Positions 22,225 through 29,917 of a stretch of 64,000 nt of DNA are shown here, piece after piece. The DNA is from Marinobacter fonticola (GTDB lineage: Bacteria > Pseudomonadota > Gammaproteobacteria > Pseudomonadales > Oleiphilaceae). The stretch lies in assembly GCF_008122265.1 (NCBI RefSeq), contig NZ_CP043042.1:2728001-2792000 (forward strand), written 5' to 3'. Position 1 is the first letter of the stretch. Every line of letters begins with the position of its first letter. Position numbers and translations under genes: made by a program. The notes beneath the pieces were generated by a model. That model had not been told where the DNA came from, ran no database searches, and was given only the letters and a program-made list of their open reading frames with translations.

Positions 22225-22365
22225 ATATATCTGGCGCGAATAAACGCCGTAGCACTGATCTCGCAAGAGATGGCTAAGTACGAAATAGATTCGAACGATT
22301 TCAGGTTGTGGGCACCTTCTGTTGGAAGCTGACCTCTTCGCCCCTCACCCCAGGGGCTTTTTTTT
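22225..22365 (+). ncRNA. Candidate small RNA ending at a strong plus-strand terminator
   Basis: No plus-strand gene precedes it, yet 22340-22365 is a classic intrinsic terminator: GCCCC, an 8-base loop, GGGGC, then eight T. Upstream on the same strand are hairpins at 22258-22271 (ATCTC-GCAA-GAGAT, with a GNRA tetraloop), 22282-22302 (GAAAT...ATTTC) and 22316-22328 (CTTC...GAAG). A poor -35/-10 pair (TTGCCG, TATCTG) lies near 22206-22232. The terminator also encodes the Lys-Lys-Lys-Pro-Leu-Gly end of the opposite-strand cyclase gene, so coincidence is possible. Confidence 0.35.
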
Positions 22366-24252
22366 GCCCGACGTTTCGCCCTTCGATGCCCCTGGCATAT
22401 AACCCTCCGGGCTCGGGCCGCAGGCCGAGGCTTGTTCGATACGATTGCGCCCGCCTTCTTTGGCGCTGTACAGCGCCCGGTCAGCATGGGCCAGAAGCAA
22501 GTCCAGACTGGGAATTTCACAGTCGCCGATTCGCGCGATACCGAGGCTGATGGTCATCCGCACCTCGCCGCCGGGAATCTCCAGCGGCATCGTCTCCACC
22601 ATGGTCCGTAAGCGTTCGGCGATATCCCAGGCGTTCTCCCCACTCTCATCCTCAAGTAGCAGCGCAAATTCCTCGCCACCAATGCGAGCCAGTAAATCCA
22701 CATCGCGAATAGCTTGCTTGGCCAGGCCTACCAGATGCTTCAAGGCAGCGTCGCCCACGCCGTGACCGTACGTGTCGTTAATCCGCTTGAAGTGATCGAC
22801 ATCGAACAGGATCATAGCCGCCTTGGTCTCGCGGCGCGCCACGCGCTTGAGCAGTTGCTCGCCTTCTTCGAAGAAGTGCCGCCGGTTGCTGATGCTCGTC
22901 AAGCCATCGGTGTTCGCCAGATTTTTCAACTGTTGAATCATTTGCTCCCGCTCGGAACGCAAGACTTCACGGGTTGCCATTTCCTCCCGCAGCGCCCTGT
23001 TGACCGACTCCAGATCTTCCGTGCGGGCCGCCACACGCTGTTCGAGGGTCATGTTCAGTTTGCGCAGCTCCTTTTCCTTACTTTTCAGGCCCCGGACCAG
23101 GCGATTCAGTGCCCGCGACAACACGCTCACCTCTTCAAAGTCGTCGCGCAGCTTGATATCTGAATTCTTTGCGCCGACCTCGATAGCTTCGGCTTCCTGC
23201 GTCATTTTCAGTAACGGCCGGGATACGCGGCGTGCCGTCAGCCAGGCCAGGAAACAAAACAGTGAAGCCGCCACAAGGCCGGCGGCAACAATACCGTTCC
23301 GCATGTGCTGAGCGGGCTCAAAGGCACTGGCGGCAGGCATCCGCACTAACACCGCCCAGCCCAGACCTTCGAAATTCAGGCTATCCCGGGTCTGGCTATA
23401 GCCGATGAGATAGCGGACACCATCGTCCCAGGTCTCCACGTCGTAGCCTGTCTGTCCAGCAAGCGCTTCCCGCACTGACCCGGTGTCCAAAGTGGTGTCG
23501 CTGAGTTCAGGGGAGCCCAAAAGGACCGCCGAATCCCGGCTAATCACCAGCAGACTGGTATCAAGGCGGTTCTCCATGAGCGCCAGCATGGCGCTCTCCA
23601 GCTTTCGTGCCCACGCCCAATTAAGGTGGGCGCCCAGCACAGCAAGCATTTCACCGCTTTCGGTGTCGCGGACCGGAACGGCGATGTCGATCAGTCGCAG
23701 AGGAGCACTGTCCTCCGTACTAAGAATCTCATCAAGCAACAGCGCCTTATGGACATCACCGAGGAACGGCCTATCCCTGGTTTCAAAAAACCAGGGTCGA
23801 TGCGCAACGTTCTCGCCTTTCAGAACATTGTCGGTGCTGAATAGCACTTCACCGTCCATCGCCACCAAGCCGATCCAGGCGTAATCTTCGTAGGTGAGTT
23901 GCAGTTCTTCGAGCATGACTTGCACGCGCTCAAAACGACTCGCTTCGACATCGTCAGCGAGAACGCTGGATGCTAACGCTAAATCCCGGTAGCGCTCTTC
24001 CAAGTTAAGCTCAATTTGGTCCCGGACCTGCTGGGAAACTTCCTGCAGATTAACCCCGACCCGGTCACGCAGCTCACGCACAGCGATATCCTGGGTATAG
24101 GCGACAATCAGCAGAGTAAGCGCCACGGTCAGCAAACCGAACGCTAGCGTGAGACGCGTTTTGAGGTTGTTTTTTATGGCTCGAACCTGAACACTCTCGG
24201 AGAATCGAATCGTCCTGACGACCTCACACGCAATGGGCCCCGTCCTATCCAT
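22345..24252 (-). CDS. Diguanylate cyclase with periplasmic sensor (dCACHE-like, HAMP-like, GGDEF)
   Basis: This is a 635-residue membrane enzyme. Transmembrane helix 1 is at about 32-52 (LTLAFGLLTVALTLLIVAYT). An approximately 270-residue periplasmic sensor follows (includes WIGLVAMDGEVLFSTDN and RPFLGDVHKA, dCACHE-like). Helix 2 is at about 335-355, then a HAMP-like segment, a coiled coil and the GGDEF domain. The active site is intact: GGEEF near 525-529. The inhibitory I-site RDVD lies five residues before it. It would make c-di-GMP in response to an external ligand. The Lys-rich C-terminus reflects an opposite-strand terminator. Confidence 0.92.
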   Translation of the reverse strand: MDRTGPIACEVVRTIRFSESVQVRAIKNNLKTRLTLAFGLLTVALTLLIVAYTQDIAVRELRDRVGVNLQEVSQQVRDQIELNLEERYRDLALASSVLADDVEASRFERVQVMLEELQLTYEDYAWIGLVAMDGEVLFSTDNVLKGENVAHRPWFFETRDRPFLGDVHKALLLDEILSTEDSAPLRLIDIAVPVRDTESGEMLAVLGAHLNWAWARKLESAMLALMENRLDTSLLVISRDSAVLLGSPELSDTTLDTGSVREALAGQTGYDVETWDDGVRYLIGYSQTRDSLNFEGLGWAVLVRMPAASAFEPAQHMRNGIVAAGLVAASLFCFLAWLTARRVSRPLLKMTQEAEAIEVGAKNSDIKLRDDFEEVSVLSRALNRLVRGLKSKEKELRKLNMTLEQRVAARTEDLESVNRALREEMATREVLRSEREQMIQQLKNLANTDGLTSISNRRHFFEEGEQLLKRVARRETKAAMILFDVDHFKRINDTYGHGVGDAALKHLVGLAKQAIRDVDLLARIGGEEFALLLEDESGENAWDIAERLRTMVETMPLEIPGGEVRMTISLGIARIGDCEIPSLDLLLAHADRALYSAKEGGRNRIEQASACGPSPEGYMPGASKGETSGKKKPLG

Positions 24253-24415
24253 GGCTACCGGGAATTATGCTCGACAGCCTGTTCCAGCGTCAGGCAAATA
24301 AGCGCCACTATATTCAGCAAACAGGGTTCGGCAATCAGGCATCATCCAGCATATTCAACGTTGCTTTGATGACCGCGCTGCTTCTACGACCGTGTTAATT
24401 CAACGACTGCGCTGG

Positions 24416-24454
24416 TTCAATGGCTGTCTTGATTCAATGGCTGTTTTGATTCAA
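24416..24454. repeat. Imperfect tandem repeat, 17-bp unit
   Basis: TTCAATGGCTGTCTTGA (24416-24432) is followed by TTCAATGGCTGTTTTGA (24433-24449) and a partial third copy TTCAA. It lies about 105 bases before the thioesterase gene. Confidence 0.85.
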
Positions 24455-24482
24455 GACAACGTTGTTTTAAAGGCAACATCGT

Positions 24483-24510
24483 TTAAGGAGCCCTCTGAAT
24501 AGCTCCTTAA
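24483..24510. repeat. Perfect 9-bp inverted repeat
   Basis: TTAAGGAGC (24483-24491) pairs with GCTCCTTAA (24502-24510) across a 10-base loop containing CCTCTGAATA. The loop motif recurs at 20179. It may be a terminator-like hairpin or a small dispersed element. Confidence 0.5.
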
Positions 24511-24560
24511 TTACCATTTAGTTTAGCGCCTATTTGGCGAGGATTCCTCAAGGCCTTTTC

Positions 24561-25082
24561 ATGAATGACAAATTGCACAAATACGTTTCAGCGTCCGCCA
24601 TCGACAGCCACGTCTACAAGGTATTTCCCAACGACCTGAATGCGCATCAAACAGCGTTCGGCGGCATGATCATGGCGAATTGCGACCGGCTTTGCCTGGT
24701 GGCGGGGGAGCGCCATTCCGGGCGCGTCTGCGTGACCGCCGCGGTGGATTCGTTCGCCTTCCGCGCACCGGCCAAAGGCAATGACACGCTGGTCTTCAAG
24801 GTTTCGGTCAACCGGACCTGGCATTCATCGATGGAAATCGGCGTAAGGGTGATTGCCGAGAACAGCTATACCCGGGAAGAACGGCACATCGTATCCGCCT
24901 ATTTTACCTTCGTCGCGCTGGACGAGTCCGGCAAGCCCATCCCTGTGCCGGAAATCATTCCGGAGACCGACGAGCAGAAACGCCGCTACCAGGAGGCCGA
25001 CATGCGCCGCGAGGCCCGGCTCAAGATGCGCAAAGACCTCAAGCGTTCACGCTCTCGCGGCGACAACGGCGGCGCCGGATAG
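24561..25082 (+). CDS. Acyl-CoA thioesterase, hotdog fold
   Basis: This 173-residue protein belongs to the YciA/ACOT hotdog family. It has NAHQTAFGGMIMANCDRLC near the N-terminus (the ANxxGxxFGG-type active-site loop and catalytic Asp) and SVNRTWHSSMEIGVRV, the second conserved strand. It would hydrolyse acyl-CoA to free fatty acid and CoA. I start it at ATG 24561 (MNDKLHKYVSAS) rather than the upstream TTG. The last 35 residues are highly basic. It is convergent with the LpxH-like gene, 9 bases apart. Confidence 0.85.
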   Translation: MNDKLHKYVSASAIDSHVYKVFPNDLNAHQTAFGGMIMANCDRLCLVAGERHSGRVCVTAAVDSFAFRAPAKGNDTLVFKVSVNRTWHSSMEIGVRVIAENSYTREERHIVSAYFTFVALDESGKPIPVPEIIPETDEQKRRYQEADMRREARLKMRKDLKRSRSRGDNGGAG

Positions 25083-25091
25083 CGCCCGGTC

Positions 25092-25940
25092 CTACTGACG
25101 GGACATCCGCGCCGCTGCACTGCCTGGAATGGCATCGCCCAGACTACCGGGAGTCCATTCTGGCGCCCGCGCCGGCAGATGCCCTGGCTCACGCTCAACG
25201 ATGTGAGAGCGCTCGGACCAATGCAAGATTTCCAGTGCGCCGTCGAAGCCTTCCACCAGGGCGGTGCAATGCTCGACCCAATCCCCGTCATTGCAATACA
25301 GGCCGCCCGCGCTCTGGCGAAAACCGGCAGAGTGGATATGGCCGCAGATATAGCCATCGTACTGACCCCGCTCCGCTGCGGTGAGAGCCGCCATCTCAAA
25401 GCGCTGGATAAACGCCGCCGCCTTGCCGATACGCGGTTTGACCCAGGCCGCTAAAGACCAGTACGGCTTGTTGCGCATTCGACGCCAAACGTTGTACCAA
25501 CGGTTGAGCTTGAGCAGGAAGCCGTGAGCCCGATCGCCCACCAGCAACAGAAACGGACTGCATCGCACCACTTGGTCGAACTGGTCGCCGTGGCAGACGA
25601 CGAAGCGACGTCCATCGGCTGTGGTGTGCACCGCCTTTTGCTGGAGATCGATGCCAGCCAATGTCTGGCCACAGAAATTACGCAGGAATTCGTCATGGTT
25701 GCCCGGCACGTAAATCACCTTCGTACCGTCTGAGGCCAGTCGCACCAGACGTCGCACAACCGCCTGATGAGACGCCGGGAAGTGAACCCGGCGCTGCATG
25801 GCGATCAGGTCGATAATGTCGCCCACCAGATAGAGAGTTTCGCATCGCACGTTGTCGAGAAAATCCAGAAGATAGTCCGCCTGGCAATCCGGCGATCCCA
25901 GGTGAACGTCCGAGATGAAAACACTCCGGTATTGGTGCAT
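25092..25940 (-). CDS. LpxH-like metallophosphoesterase (UDP-2,3-diacylglucosamine diphosphatase type)
   Basis: This 282-residue enzyme carries the complete calcineurin-like metal set: DVH (SDVHLG), GD (VGDIIDL), GNHDE, CHGDQFD and GHIH. The layout and length are close to the LpxH family that makes lipid X from UDP-diacylglucosamine, but longer at the C-terminus, so it could be a paralogue. I start at ATG 25940 (MHQYRSVFISDVHLG), which has GGGAGG 4-5 bases before it. The open frame extends to 26006 without family similarity. The C-terminal about 40 residues are not conserved in my recollection. Confidence 0.75.
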   Translation of the reverse strand: MHQYRSVFISDVHLGSPDCQADYLLDFLDNVRCETLYLVGDIIDLIAMQRRVHFPASHQAVVRRLVRLASDGTKVIYVPGNHDEFLRNFCGQTLAGIDLQQKAVHTTADGRRFVVCHGDQFDQVVRCSPFLLLVGDRAHGFLLKLNRWYNVWRRMRNKPYWSLAAWVKPRIGKAAAFIQRFEMAALTAAERGQYDGYICGHIHSAGFRQSAGGLYCNDGDWVEHCTALVEGFDGALEILHWSERSHIVEREPGHLPARAPEWTPGSLGDAIPGSAAARMSRQ

Positions 25941-26171
25941 CGGGCCTCCCGCTGTCTGCCATCGCAAGCAATCTGTCATCGCCAGCGTCGCGTCGGGCAA
26001 TGACATCTCTGTGACGGTTCAGGGACATTTCCGTGAAAGCCGGGGGCGATCGAACACGCGGGCGTGCCACCTAAGAGGATGTACAACGCAGTGGCACAAC
26101 GATTATGCTGAATTCGGCTAATCGTAACTACTTGCTCAGCTCGATAAGCAGCTCGTAATAAGGAGGTACAG

Positions 26172-26438
26172 ATGCTTCTGAAACACGCGCGAACCGGCCA
26201 TTTGGTCGAAGTGTCCGACATGACCACCCTGACCAATCCGTTCCGGGACAAGGTCGATGGACAGTTCCTTTGGGGCGAGGAAACCCAAGACCCCGAACCC
26301 TTTACCAAGCAGGATTTAGTCTTTCCGTCAGACGAACAATTGCCCCAATGCTGGTGGGACACCCACTTCCAGGAGGAAGGGCTCGTCCCGCACAGCCCGA
26401 CGGCTAGCGAACGCACGCCGGGCTACTACGGTGCATAG
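26172..26438 (+). CDS. Conserved small protein of unknown function
   Basis: This is an 88-residue protein with a very strong ribosome binding site (AAGGAGGT, 5 bases before ATG). The sequence starts MLLKHARTGHLVEVSDM and has a TKQDLVFPSDEQLPQCWWDTHF core with adjacent Trp residues. Similar short proteins occur in pseudomonads and Marinobacter by recollection, but I cannot assign a function. It has no signal peptide or membrane segment. It stands alone between the LpxH-like gene and the flavin reductase gene. Confidence 0.75.
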   Translation: MLLKHARTGHLVEVSDMTTLTNPFRDKVDGQFLWGEETQDPEPFTKQDLVFPSDEQLPQCWWDTHFQEEGLVPHSPTASERTPGYYGA

Positions 26439-26512
26439 GGTCTCCGGACAAGTTCCGAAGGGGTAACTTGGCGCCCACCCTTTACAGCAATTTAAGCTCA
26501 CCGTTACGCCCC

Positions 26513-26538
26513 ATCAGGACGGGCAATCAGGACGGGCG
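26513..26538. repeat. Two-copy perfect 13-bp tandem repeat at a gene end
   Basis: ATCAGGACGGGCA (26513-26525) is followed by ATCAGGACGGGCG (26526-26538). The second copy contains the stop codon of the flavin reductase gene (26527-26529, minus strand), so duplication began at a gene boundary. Confidence 0.8.
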
Positions 26539-27141
26539 CGGAATGGTAATGACCTCACCGAAGGTGACGTATTCGTTCGCGCCCAACCTCCCGATCGCAT
26601 CAATTGCGGTGGCGTCGATACGTAAACGTTCTTTTTCATCCCGGGTTGCCGCAGCGTCATCCACATAGAGCTGCTGCACCTGCCCGAAGATCACCGACTG
26701 GCGATTGGGTCCCAGTTCCTGCAGTTGAAACAGTTCACAGGCCATGGCTATCCGGCAATCCGCCAGCCGCGGCAACTCGAACCCATCGAACGGCACGGTC
26801 GCCAGACCGTTCTCGGCCAATTCAGACGCCCCGTGCGGCAGACTGCGAGAGGTCTCGGTCATCACCTTTGCCAGCTCGTTATGGGCAATGTGGATCACAA
26901 ACTTCTTGCGCTCCTCGATATTGACCCGCGTGTCCTTGAAGTTGCCATCCGGCTTGCGCCCGACGGACAGCATAATCAGCGGCGGATCGGCGGTGACCGC
27001 GGTAAAGAACGAGAACGGCGCCAGGTTGTAGTCCCCCTCGGGATTCTCCGACAGCACCCAGGCCACCGGACGCGGGATGAGCGACTGGGTCATGCAATGG
27101 TAGACGCGATCACTGGGCATGCTGGTGAAGTCGATGATCAT
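26527..27141 (-). CDS. Flavin reductase family protein
   Basis: This 204-residue protein has a split-barrel FMN-binding fold. Visible family motifs are RPVAWVLSENPEGDYNLAPFSFFTAVTADPPLIMLSV and DTRVNIEERKKFVIHIA, where FMN phosphate and isoalloxazine contacts lie. It probably reduces flavin with NAD(P)H or acts as a flavoprotein of unknown substrate. Start ATG at 27141 has GGAG before it; the open frame to 27318 is out of family. Confidence 0.85.
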   Translation of the reverse strand: MIIDFTSMPSDRVYHCMTQSLIPRPVAWVLSENPEGDYNLAPFSFFTAVTADPPLIMLSVGRKPDGNFKDTRVNIEERKKFVIHIAHNELAKVMTETSRSLPHGASELAENGLATVPFDGFELPRLADCRIAMACELFQLQELGPNRQSVIFGQVQQLYVDDAAATRDEKERLRIDATAIDAIGRLGANEYVTFGEVITIPRPS

Positions 27142-27193
27142 TCGGACTCTCCAAAAGACTCGTGGATAGTTAGTGGTCGAAAATGGTCGAACG

Positions 27194-28219
27194 CTAACGG
27201 CGATAGGCACGATACACGCTGAAGCGTTTGTCCTGGCTGAGAATTTCGCAAGGGCCAATGTAGCGTTGGATGAGTTCCGCATAGGGCAGAAACGTATTGG
27301 CGACGATACGCAGCTCACCGCCGGTCACCAGGTGCCTGGCGGCGTCCCGCAGAAAAGCTTCGGTCATGGATGTGTCAGTGCGTACGCCCGTGTGGAACGG
27401 GGGATTACTCACTAACATATCGTACTGCCCCTCGACGGCCGCAAGACCGTCGGACGGCCAAACATGGCCGCTGACACCGGCTTTATCCAGCGTGGCACGG
27501 GCACAATGCACCGCCTGGAACTGAACATCGACGGCGTCGAGCCGGATACCCGGCGACTTGCGCGCCAGCCACGCACCGACAACACCGGCGCCACAGGCAA
27601 AATCCAACACTTTACGATGGGGCACGCCTTCGTCGAACGTGGCCAGCAACCGTGCAGTACCTTCGTCCAATCTCCCGTCGCTGAAAATACCGGGCAACCC
27701 CGCGACCGACAGCTCTACGCCGCCCGCCTCAACCGGATGCCAACTGAGCCAGGCCTCCAAGTCAAAGCCGGTCATGCCGGCAGGCACGTCAACCTGCCAA
27801 ACTTGGCAATGGCGGGCGCTGTCGATCTTGTACGCATCCGGCATGACCGTTTCCATTACCTTTGCGCCACTGGCAATGCCCTCTTTCTTCTCGCCGATGA
27901 GCAGTAATCGGCCGCCCGCCTTGGCCATATGGCCGGCCAGCGCCAGACGCAATTCTAACTCCAGCCGCGACTTGGGCATGAACACGACGACCGTATCCAG
28001 CTCGTCGGCCGCCAGCGCTATCTCATCCGCGTAGCCGAAGACCGGCTTCCACTTAGAAAGCCCCGACCAATGGCGATAGATGCCAAAATTTTCGGTCATC
28101 ACAAGACCGCCTTCCCCCGGTAGTTCAGGCAGGATAACGGCGTCCGTAAGGCCGATCAGCCCTACCCGCCCGGCAACGGCATCACGATTACGAAGGAGGA
28201 CATCATGGGTATTGAGCAT
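27194..28219 (-). CDS. rsmC: 16S rRNA m2G1207 methyltransferase (RsmC)
   Basis: This 341-residue two-domain methyltransferase has an N-terminal degenerate domain and a C-terminal catalytic domain. The catalytic domain has the SAM motif VLDFACGAGVVGAWLARK and the NPPFHTGV amino-methylation motif. The tail GGELRIVANTFLPYAELI matches E. coli RsmC closely (recalled). It would methylate N2 of a guanosine in 16S rRNA. The ATG at 28219 has no Shine-Dalgarno sequence because the upstream bases form the stem of a candidate structured RNA. Confidence 0.9.
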   Translation of the reverse strand: MLNTHDVLLRNRDAVAGRVGLIGLTDAVILPELPGEGGLVMTENFGIYRHWSGLSKWKPVFGYADEIALAADELDTVVVFMPKSRLELELRLALAGHMAKAGGRLLLIGEKKEGIASGAKVMETVMPDAYKIDSARHCQVWQVDVPAGMTGFDLEAWLSWHPVEAGGVELSVAGLPGIFSDGRLDEGTARLLATFDEGVPHRKVLDFACGAGVVGAWLARKSPGIRLDAVDVQFQAVHCARATLDKAGVSGHVWPSDGLAAVEGQYDMLVSNPPFHTGVRTDTSMTEAFLRDAARHLVTGGELRIVANTFLPYAELIQRYIGPCEILSQDKRFSVYRAYRR

Positions 28220-28220
28220 G

Positions 28221-28334
28221 CGAAACGATCTGTCTGTTAGGGAACCTCCGGTGTAAGTCCATCGGAGATGCCTGAGGTTAAAGGAGCAACTTCCTGGACA
28301 GACCGGCAGCCTGCGAAGTCACGTTTCGATTTTT
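28221..28334 (+). ncRNA. Candidate structured RNA with a cobalamin-riboswitch-like receptor fold
   Basis: On the plus strand an outer stem CGAAACG (28221-28227) pairs with CGTTTCG (28322-28328) and is followed by ATTTTT. Inside, GTCTGT/ACAGAC, AACC/GGTT, TCCG/CGGA and AGGA/TCCT can form a multi-stem junction. The segment GGGAACCTCCGGTGTAAGT then CC matches the conserved GGGAA and L5 GGTGnAAnTCC elements of cobalamin riboswitches. The usual CCCGC is absent, as in class II members. No plus-strand gene follows: the next gene is the convergent tonB. On the minus strand this is the rsmC leader. Fold and identity are inferred by eye. Confidence 0.35.
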
Positions 28335-28398
28335 GCATCGCCCTGAATAACCAGAGGCGATTCAAGCGGTATTATGACACCAGCCCACGCACCACGCT

Positions 28399-29277
28399 CT
28401 ATTCCCCGGTGTAGCGGAACGTCAGGTTACGATAATACCTGGCGGCGACGATCGGCGAGTCTGGCACAGAAAACCGGGGGACGGAACGAATGGCTTCCAG
28501 AGCGCTGGCGTCCAGCAGCACGTTACCGCTGGATTCGATAATACGTGCGGACAAAAGATAACCGGACGGATCCAGCTCGAACGCGATCTCCCCTTCCTGA
28601 TAGGAACGGGCGTTGAGCGGTTTGCGGAAACGCCTATCCACCTGGGACTGCATGCGTGCCAAAAACTGATTCACCATTTGGATCCGCCGTTTTTCCAGCT
28701 CGCTTGCAGGCGATCCCGCATTCGCCCCGGCCAGTTCCCGATCCGACAAGTCTTTCATACCTTGCGGCTTTTCCGGCTCCGTTTTTCGCTCGGCTACCGT
28801 CTCCGTGGCGGATTCGCTGGTCACTTCGGGCTTGGCCGCCGGCTCGACTTTTGCGGATGGCTGCCCTTCGGCCAGCTCGGTTTTATGCTTATCTTCGGCG
28901 GCAACCTTGGGCTGGGCTTCAGGCTCTACGCCGGCCTGCACCTGAGCCTCGACCGGCGACTCGAAATCAGTACCGCGCAGGTCCGTTTCATCGGCGTTGT
29001 GGCGTGGTAAGTGCGTTTGTTGCTGAGGCTCGGGCTGGGTTTTTTCGGGCGCCTGCGCCACCGGTTGAGGCTCTGGTTTCGGCTGGACGATCTCGATACG
29101 TATCGCATCGCCAGCATCTTGTCCGGCGCTATCCGGCGACCAGAATTGACGTGGCAACACAATAAACACCAGCACATGAGCAAGTGCGCTAAGCGCGAGG
29201 ATGAGGCCAAAGCGGCTCTTGGAAGGGCTAGGAGGTTCCGGATGCAGGACCGGCGAGTCAGTTACCGTCATCATCAC
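28399..29277 (-). CDS. TonB-family energy transducer
   Basis: This 292-residue protein has one N-terminal membrane helix (about 23-40: LILALSALAHVLVFIVLP), a long Pro/Glu/Gln/Lys periplasm-spanning linker (about 60-180), and a C-terminal TonB domain (about 215-292). The latter contains YQEGEIAFELDPSGYLLSARIIESSGNVLLDASALEAIRS. TonB proteins pass proton-motive energy to outer-membrane receptors. No exbB/exbD lies nearby. Start codon could be GTG 29277 or the adjacent ATGs at 29274 and 29271. Confidence 0.85.
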   Translation of the reverse strand: MMMTVTDSPVLHPEPPSPSKSRFGLILALSALAHVLVFIVLPRQFWSPDSAGQDAGDAIRIEIVQPKPEPQPVAQAPEKTQPEPQQQTHLPRHNADETDLRGTDFESPVEAQVQAGVEPEAQPKVAAEDKHKTELAEGQPSAKVEPAAKPEVTSESATETVAERKTEPEKPQGMKDLSDRELAGANAGSPASELEKRRIQMVNQFLARMQSQVDRRFRKPLNARSYQEGEIAFELDPSGYLLSARIIESSGNVLLDASALEAIRSVPRFSVPDSPIVAARYYRNLTFRYTGE

Positions 29278-29498
29278 CAGAGAAGGCTATGATATAACCG
29301 TGAAGCCTGTGTTTACGGATATATCCGACTCGTATCGGTATCTAAAAAATACCGCAAGGCAGCGACCACAAGCGTCGATTAATTATCTTTCCATAGCGTC
29401 CGATGAAAGTCGAACGGCTTAACCGGTAAAAAAGACGCGAAAAGGCCTACTACGTACCGTACTCGACGACAGACTACACGGCCTAGTGCTATAGCAAT

Positions 29499-29690
29499 CT
29501 ACTTATAACGCGCGACGATACTAACCTGCAGAGCATCCTGTGGAGACATGTTCCAATCATCCCCGGCTGGTTGGGCAGGCTGTGCGGACGGCGCCGTGGA
29601 GGACCGGCTTTGAAGGGGTGTGTTTTTCTTCTGGGCTTTCAGGTTAGCGGTTCTAAACCGGCCCACCATCTGCTGGATCTTACCTTTCAT
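29499..29690 (-). CDS. Possible small protein
   Basis: This is a 63-residue frame (MKGKIQQMVGRFRTANLKAQ...). It has GAGGT 7-8 bases before the ATG, a basic N-terminus, a Pro/Ala/Gln stretch and the end DALQVSIVARYK. Its size, ribosome site and position in a 640-base gap between tonB and the glycosyltransferase favour a real gene, but I recognise nothing. The open frame extends to 29717. The remaining gap bases (29718-29917) are AT-rich and hold no further gene I can see. Confidence 0.45.
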   Translation of the reverse strand: MKGKIQQMVGRFRTANLKAQKKNTPLQSRSSTAPSAQPAQPAGDDWNMSPQDALQVSIVARYK

Positions 29691-29917
29691 AGGGCATACC
29701 TCGTTTACCCACCGCAAACGTTCCCCTACCGGACGCCCGCCCCTACAAGGCTTAGGCGTTTCCGATGACCTCCTTTATTCATTTGCGAATGAGCCGTTCT
29801 CACGAATCATTTCACGTTATTTTACATTTATTTCATATTCACAATAGGCTTCATTTAGAGACACATCGCCAGGCTACACCGGACTCTTCGACGCCTTCGA
29901 CGTTAGGCTCAAGGCCA

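Noticed and set aside
26080..26115. Sigma54 promoter (TGGCAC) upstream of the 88-residue gene
   Set aside because: TGGCAC is present but the -12 element at the right spacing reads AT rather than GC.
28221..28334. Group II intron or RNase P fragment
   Set aside because: Neither the GTGYG intron start, domain V, nor the RNase P core is present; the GGTGnAAnTCC element fits a cobalamin receptor better.
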